DNA of 59,729 bases from Deltaproteobacteria bacterium (GTDB lineage: Bacteria; Myxococcota; JADLHZ01): assembly GCA_020848545.1 (NCBI GenBank), contig JADLHZ010000073.1, positions 1 to 59,729 of the forward strand, given 5' to 3'. The position numbers and the translations under genes are program-made. The notes beneath the pieces were generated by a model. It was not told where the DNA came from. It did no database searches and worked only from the letters and a program-made list of their open reading frames with translations. Shown here one piece after another: positions 55,482 through 59,729 of this stretch (its first letter is position 1; every line of letters starts with the position of its first letter).

Positions 55482-56074
55482 TCGTGGTGACCGTGACGAT
55501 GGGCGTTCGCGTCGAGCGGCTTCGGGCACGCCGGTGAATCGCCGAGCGCGCGCCAGACGATCTGATCCTTGTTGCCGCCGTAGCTCGGATCGCCGAGGTA
55601 GCCCTCGAGCGCGAGCAAGAGCACGGTGTCGAAGGTCTTCGCCGTATTCGTCTTCTCAGCGAAGGCGGCGAGCTGGTTCTGCTGCAGGCGCTCGAGCAAG
55701 ACCCGCTGCGCCGGGGCGTCGAGGTCGGCGAAGTGCGCGGCGCCTTGGGCGACCGCCGCCCGTTGCAGGATCACCGCGGCCCGCCGCACGCCGCGCGCGA
55801 TCGTGGTGAAGTGCTTCTGCGCGAGTTGCTTGTCTATATATAGGAGGACGTTTGCCGCGCGCGCGCCGGGCGTCCCGGGCGGATGGTCGGCCGGCAGCAG
55901 TTGCTCGATCCACGCATCGACGGTGCGCGCCTCGATCGGCACGAGGAACAAGAGTCCCTGGTAGCGCGGATCGTCCTCGGGCAGCTTCGGCTTCTCGTTG
56001 CAAGCGTTGCCGGCGATCGCCGCAGCGCCGAGGGCCGCCGTTCCGAGCAAGAGCTCGCGCCGCGATGCTTTCAT
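55478..56074 (-). CDS. Tat-secreted small subunit, gluconate 2-dehydrogenase subunit 3 family
   Basis: A 198-residue protein with a Tat-type signal (SRRELLLGTAALGAAAIAGNAC; twin Arg plus a Cys that may be lipidated). The mature helical domain has TVDAWIEQLLPADHPPGTPGA and FDTVLLLALEGYLGDPSYGG, characteristic of gluconate 2-dehydrogenase subunit 3, the partner that carries the GMC flavoprotein to the periplasm. A His-rich tail (HRHGHHE) ends it. The ATG at 56074 puts the twin-Arg motif near the N-terminus. It lies between a propeller lipoprotein gene (11-nt gap) and the GMC gene (4-nt overlap). Confidence 0.8.
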   Translation of the reverse strand: MKASRRELLLGTAALGAAAIAGNACNEKPKLPEDDPRYQGLLFLVPIEARTVDAWIEQLLPADHPPGTPGARAANVLLYIDKQLAQKHFTTIARGVRRAAVILQRAAVAQGAAHFADLDAPAQRVLLERLQQNQLAAFAEKTNTAKTFDTVLLLALEGYLGDPSYGGNKDQIVWRALGDSPACPKPLDANAHRHGHHE

Positions 56075-56085
56075 GCGTCGATGCT

Positions 56086-57825
56086 CTACGGCAGCCACGC
56101 GTCCGCGATCCAGAGGTCGCCGTCCCAGATGCGCAGCGCGGCGATGAAGCCGTGGCCGTCCGGCGCGTAGATCAACGAGCGCAGGCCGAAGTAGCCGGCG
56201 TCGGCGATGAGCGTCGGATCGGCGGCGCCAGCGAGCGGCACCTCGAGCAGCTCCTTCTGGCCGCGAATGACGGCGATGCGCTTTCCGTCGGGCGAGAACG
56301 CGATCGCTTGGAAGCTGCCCTTGCCACCCGACGCGAGCAGCGGCCGGGGCGTCTTGCCGGCGAGCGTCGTGAGGAAGAGCGTGGGTTCTTCCACGGTCGC
56401 GAAGACGATGGCGTCAGTCGTGGGGCTCGCCGCGAACGCAGTGACCATCGCGACACCGAGCGGCTCCGCCTTGGCGCCGGCCTGCGCTGCCACGCGATGG
56501 AGCACGGCGCCGTCGCCGACGCTGGCGCCGCGCAGGAACACGACATGCTTGCCGTCATGCGCGAACATCGGCGCGTTGTCCTCCTTGTTCGCAGTGAGCG
56601 AGAGCTCTCGGCCGTCGTGCGATCGGACGGCGATGCCGGTGCCGCGCTGGCCGTCGTAGCGCACGAAGGCCACGGTTTTTTCGGGCGCGAAGAAGCGCGC
56701 TTCGCCGGCGTTGCCGAGGGCGACGCTCGTCACGGCACCCGTCGAGAGGTCGAGGGCGCGGACATCGCTCGCTTCGGCGCCGACGGCGGTGAAGGCCACA
56801 CGAGCATCGGCGTACGGCGCAACGTCGAGGACGATGTCGGTCGTGCGCGGCGCCAGCTCTTCGATCGGCTTGCCTCGCTCGATGCGCGCGATGGCGCTGT
56901 ACTCGTAGCAGGCGGAGTAGACGAGGCGGGTGCGATCGCTGGCGATCGCGATGCCCATCGTCGCCGGGATCGTGGCGACGACCTCGCCCGGACCGCCGTC
57001 GCGCGGGCGATAGATGAGCGTCGCGTCGTCGAGGCGGTTGCCGCGCGTTTGATAGATGCCACCGCGCGTCTTGCTGGCGAGGCCGCCTTTGAAGCGCAGC
57101 GGCTCGACGTCGCCGCCGGTCAGAGGGAGCAGCTCGACCGCCCGCGCGCCGGGTCGCCAGATCGCCAACGAGAACTGGCGCATCGACGAGTCGGCGCGAG
57201 CGATGCGGATCGCGAGCGCGCCGTCGGTGAGCGCGATGAACCCGTAGACCTCGTAGGCGTCGGCGATCGTGGTCAGCGGGCGTTGCACGCCGGTGTCGGC
57301 ATCGATCTCGAGGATGACGTTGTTCTGGCCGAGCGCGGCGAGGGTGCTCGGGCCGAGCCAGATCGGCTCCGCGTCAGCGACCGTGCCGAGCCTGCGCGGA
57401 TCGCCGTGCGCGTCGCCTTCGGCCGGCATGATGCGCAGCTCGGTGCCGCCGGGATCGTCGCGCAAGTGAGCGATGCGGCGGCCATCCGGCGAGAGCACCG
57501 GCGCGTAGTCCCAGCGCTCCCAAAAATCCCACACCGTGTCGCTCTGCATCGACAGCCGCCGCGGCGTGCGGGTCTTCAGATCGATCGCGAAGATGCCGAA
57601 GCCGTGATCGATCGTGTGGTCGTAGACGATCGTTTGCCCGTCGGGCGTGAAGCTCGGGAACTCTTCGCAGCCTTGGTCCGAGGTCAAGCGCTCGGGCACG
57701 CCGACGAAGATCTTCGCCTCTGCTGGGGCGCTCGCCGGCGGCGTGGACGGACGGCACGCGAGGAGCGCACAGAGGATCGGACAGAGCAGTGCACAGAGCA
57801 GCACGGTGCGAGCGACGCAAATCAC
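56086..57825 (-). CDS. lipoprotein with TolB-like PD40 beta-propeller
   Basis: A 579-residue lipoprotein (lipobox LLAC). The GTG at 57825 overlaps the upstream stop (GTGA). The mature part is a propeller of PD40/WD40-like repeats: FPSFTPDGQTIVYDH, APVLSPDGRRIAHL, APMFAHDGKHVVFL and AIAFSPDGKRIAVI. In TolB and related proteins such propellers bind partners in the periplasm or on the surface. Here no tol genes are present, and the neighbours are a di-haem cytochrome and a GMC dehydrogenase, so it may hold that chain together. Function is inferred from context only. Confidence 0.8.
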   Translation of the reverse strand: MICVARTVLLCALLCPILCALLACRPSTPPASAPAEAKIFVGVPERLTSDQGCEEFPSFTPDGQTIVYDHTIDHGFGIFAIDLKTRTPRRLSMQSDTVWDFWERWDYAPVLSPDGRRIAHLRDDPGGTELRIMPAEGDAHGDPRRLGTVADAEPIWLGPSTLAALGQNNVILEIDADTGVQRPLTTIADAYEVYGFIALTDGALAIRIARADSSMRQFSLAIWRPGARAVELLPLTGGDVEPLRFKGGLASKTRGGIYQTRGNRLDDATLIYRPRDGGPGEVVATIPATMGIAIASDRTRLVYSACYEYSAIARIERGKPIEELAPRTTDIVLDVAPYADARVAFTAVGAEASDVRALDLSTGAVTSVALGNAGEARFFAPEKTVAFVRYDGQRGTGIAVRSHDGRELSLTANKEDNAPMFAHDGKHVVFLRGASVGDGAVLHRVAAQAGAKAEPLGVAMVTAFAASPTTDAIVFATVEEPTLFLTTLAGKTPRPLLASGGKGSFQAIAFSPDGKRIAVIRGQKELLEVPLAGAADPTLIADAGYFGLRSLIYAPDGHGFIAALRIWDGDLWIADAWLP

Positions 57826-59729
57826 AGCGAGAGCACGTATGCCAAAAGATCGTCGCGCTCGCGAGCGTCGAGCGTGGCGTAGCCGCCGTGCTTGCCGGCG
57901 CCGAAGTGCTCGAGCGCGTCGCGGAGCACGAAGCGCTCGCGCACGAAGAGCTGCTCGTCTTGATCGACGCCCAGACCGGCCGCGCCGCTCGTCAACATCG
58001 GGAACACGTCCCACGCGCCGCGCAATGAAGGCGGCGGGAAGCGATCGATCGAGGTGTCTTGCATGTGTGCGCGGAGCGGAAATGCGCGCGGCGTGCCGAC
58101 GTCGAATGCGCGGCCGCGGGTGGAGGCATCTTGATCGAGGGTGAACAAGGGCGGCGGGTGGCATGAAGCACACGCGCCCTTGCCGTGAAAGACGGCGCGC
58201 CCGCGCTTCGGGTCGCCGATGTGCCCGTCGGGCAACTTGCGCTCCCCGGCGCTCACGTCTGGGTTCGGCGGCAACGCGAGCGCTGCCGAGAACGATGCGA
58301 GCGCGTCGATCTCGCCGCGCGTCATCGGCAAGCGCAGGAGCCGGTTGCGGTTGCCGACGAAGTCGCAGGTCTCTTTGATCGACTTCGTCGACGTCGGCAC
58401 GAAGTAGGGTGGCGTGCTCGCCGACTCGCGCACCGTCGTCGCCTTGTACACGCGCAGCGGCCGCGTCTTTTCGAAGAACACGCCGTCCATGTGCCCGTCG
58501 GGGTGGCAGCTATCGCAGCTCATGCCTGAGCGCGCGAGGTCGCCGTAGAAGAGCACCTGGCCGAGGCGGCGCTCGCGATCTTTGGCGAGGGTGTCGACGA
58601 CCGGGATCTGACGCTTCAACGCGAGCGTCTTCGTGTCGATCTCGGCGAGCGTGCCGGTGAAGCGGTTCAACACGTAGAGGCTGCCGTTTGCGAGCGCGAG
58701 CGCGTGCGGACCGGAGTGGACTTCGGGGCCGCTGCGATTCGCTGCGTTCAGATCGGGGCGGACCAGCGGAAAGCCGGGCGGCGGCGGGATGGCGAGAGAC
58801 GCGACGAGCGCTTTCTTCGCCGCCGCGTCGTCGCTAGTGAGCGCGCGGACATCGAAGACGTGAATCCGCCCGGTGCCGATGTCGGCCGCATAGAGGTGCG
58901 CGCCGTCGCTCGCGAGCCCTTGCGTGACGCCGGCGCCGAGGCCCACGTGGCGCACGTAGCGGCCCGCGTCGATGATGCCGACGCCGGCGTCGTGCGTCAC
59001 CTCGAGGCGCTGCGGATTCGGGCCTACGTTGGGGCCGATGCTCGAGACGAACCAACGATCGGTCGCGAACGCGAGCCCGCGGACGGCCTTTCCGCCCATG
59101 ACGTAGGCCGCGTAGCCTTCAGTGCGCCCGCTCAGGATCTGCGTGCGTTTGGTCGGCGCGACGGGATCGCCGGCGCGCTTCAACGCGTGGTCGAAGATCT
59201 CGACCTGGCCGACCTGCTCGCTGCCGACGGCGACGCGATCTTTGCTCACGGCGAGCGCGCGCGGGTTCGGCAGCACGCGCGCCACGCCGATCGTCCTGCC
59301 GGTGTCTGCGTCGACCGCCCAGAGATCGTCGTCGACTTGGCCGGCGGCGAAGATCGTCCGCCCGTGCGCGGCGATCGCGAAGGTGCCGCGCGGGCCGTCC
59401 AAGCGGGAGAGACCGTGCGGGCGCACGACGCTGAGACCGCGCTCGTTGGCGTAGCCGATGACGATCGTTCCGTCATCGAGCACGGCCACCGCGCGCGGGC
59501 CGTCGCCGACGGTGCTCGCTTCGACGCGGCCGCTCTCCAGATCGATCGCGAACAACGTGTCGGTCGTCTGCGACACGGCGTACGCCTTGCCGCCGTGCAC
59601 CGCGAGCGCGACGAGATCCGGAAACCCGAGGTCGTCGACGAGCGTGAACGACACCTCCGGTCCACCCTCGCTCGCGACCGTCGCTGGGCCGCCGCCGAGC
59701 GGCGCCAGCGCGTCGCCGGCGAGCGCTAG
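57822..59729 (-). CDS. beta-propeller cytochrome c with two haem sites (5' end outside window)
   Basis: The reading frame is open to the window edge, so the N-terminus and any signal peptide are missing; a GTG at 59654 is inside a continuing open frame and need not be the start. The N-terminal part is a YncE-like propeller with repeated LVALAVHGGKAYAVSQTTDTLFAIDLESG-type units. The C-terminal half resembles di-haem cytochrome c peroxidase/MauG-type proteins, with CDSCH and CASCH haem c attachment sites (in MSCDSCHPDGH and GACASCHPPP). It should accept electrons in the periplasm, possibly from the GMC enzyme encoded downstream. It is the first visible gene of that operon. Confidence 0.8.
   Translation of the reverse strand, partial: LALAGDALAPLGGGPATVASEGGPEVSFTLVDDLGFPDLVALAVHGGKAYAVSQTTDTLFAIDLESGRVEASTVGDGPRAVAVLDDGTIVIGYANERGLSVVRPHGLSRLDGPRGTFAIAAHGRTIFAAGQVDDDLWAVDADTGRTIGVARVLPNPRALAVSKDRVAVGSEQVGQVEIFDHALKRAGDPVAPTKRTQILSGRTEGYAAYVMGGKAVRGLAFATDRWFVSSIGPNVGPNPQRLEVTHDAGVGIIDAGRYVRHVGLGAGVTQGLASDGAHLYAADIGTGRIHVFDVRALTSDDAAAKKALVASLAIPPPPGFPLVRPDLNAANRSGPEVHSGPHALALANGSLYVLNRFTGTLAEIDTKTLALKRQIPVVDTLAKDRERRLGQVLFYGDLARSGMSCDSCHPDGHMDGVFFEKTRPLRVYKATTVRESASTPPYFVPTSTKSIKETCDFVGNRNRLLRLPMTRGEIDALASFSAALALPPNPDVSAGERKLPDGHIGDPKRGRAVFHGKGACASCHPPPLFTLDQDASTRGRAFDVGTPRAFPLRAHMQDTSIDRFPPPSLRGAWDVFPMLTSGAAGLGVDQDEQLFVRERFVLRDALEHFGAGKHGGYATLDARERDDLLAYVLSL

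Noticed and set aside
53847-55490. Plus-strand open frame of 547 codons opposite the GMC gene
   Set aside because: Shadow frame; the minus strand encodes a complete GMC flavoprotein.

Overview
The DNA is strongly GC-rich. Third codon positions are mostly G or C, start codons are ATG or GTG, and genes are packed with 1-8 nt overlaps. The content points to a delta-proteobacterial, Myxococcota-type bacterium: GltG- and GltJ-like adventurous gliding proteins with AgmX/PglI C-termini, a MXAN_5187-type C-terminal domain, a MYXO-CTERM-like sorting tail, many lipoproteins, von Willebrand A (VWA) proteins with thrombospondin type 3 (TSP3) repeats, and TolQ/TolR motor proteins. The assignment is inferred from gene families; there is no rRNA or other marker gene here. 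No tRNA, rRNA, CRISPR array or prophage was seen.

Left part (1-19.7 kb): a gene-poor edge with an ECF sigma factor remnant; an acyltransferase and a RibD-type reductase; a GAF protein that looks like PtsP without its catalytic half; a QEGLA-motif (DUF1704) metallopeptidase-like protein; an envelope operon of a TPR/beta-barrel protein, a FecR-domain protein and a trypsin-like protease lipoprotein; an Lrp/AsnC regulator coupled to glutamate synthase gltB-gltD; and a repeat-rich 650 bp intergenic region before an ABC-type substrate-binding protein.

Middle (19-29 kb): an operon headed by a GltJ/AgmX-like protein (zinc ribbon, GYF domain, one membrane span, AgmX C-terminus) with a hydrolase and two related lipoproteins; a MXAN_5187-like membrane protein with a small secreted partner; a processive GT2 glycosyltransferase; an ECF sigma/zinc anti-sigma pair; and a REP-associated (Y1) transposase under a consensus promoter.

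The main feature is a run of minus-strand genes from 53.7 to 29.7 kb, about 24 kb, with almost every junction overlapping. In transcription order it encodes a TSP3/MYXO-CTERM protein, two VWA-TSP3 proteins, a PPC-domain lipoprotein, a propeller-like lipoprotein, a third VWA-TSP3 lipoprotein with a degenerate metal site, a small secreted protein, a GltG-like FHA/TonB-like protein, an outer-membrane barrel, two TPR proteins (one a large lipoprotein), a coiled-coil lipoprotein, another TPR protein, a TolQ-TolR-TolR motor, a YkgJ-type cysteine protein and a collagen-like cysteine-rich lipoprotein. It reads as a complete proton-driven trans-envelope machine with surface adhesins. In Myxococcus xanthus the equivalent Agl/Glt/Cgl parts are spread over several loci; here they form one apparent transcription unit. 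Whether it serves gliding, Nfs-like spore-coat work or something else cannot be decided from sequence.

Right edge (53.8-59.7 kb): a GMC oxidoreductase, its Tat-secreted small subunit, a PD40 propeller lipoprotein and a di-haem cytochrome c with a propeller (cut by the window end), probably a periplasmic oxidation chain. Glutamate synthase gltB/gltD and the gliding genes gltG/gltJ share a prefix only.
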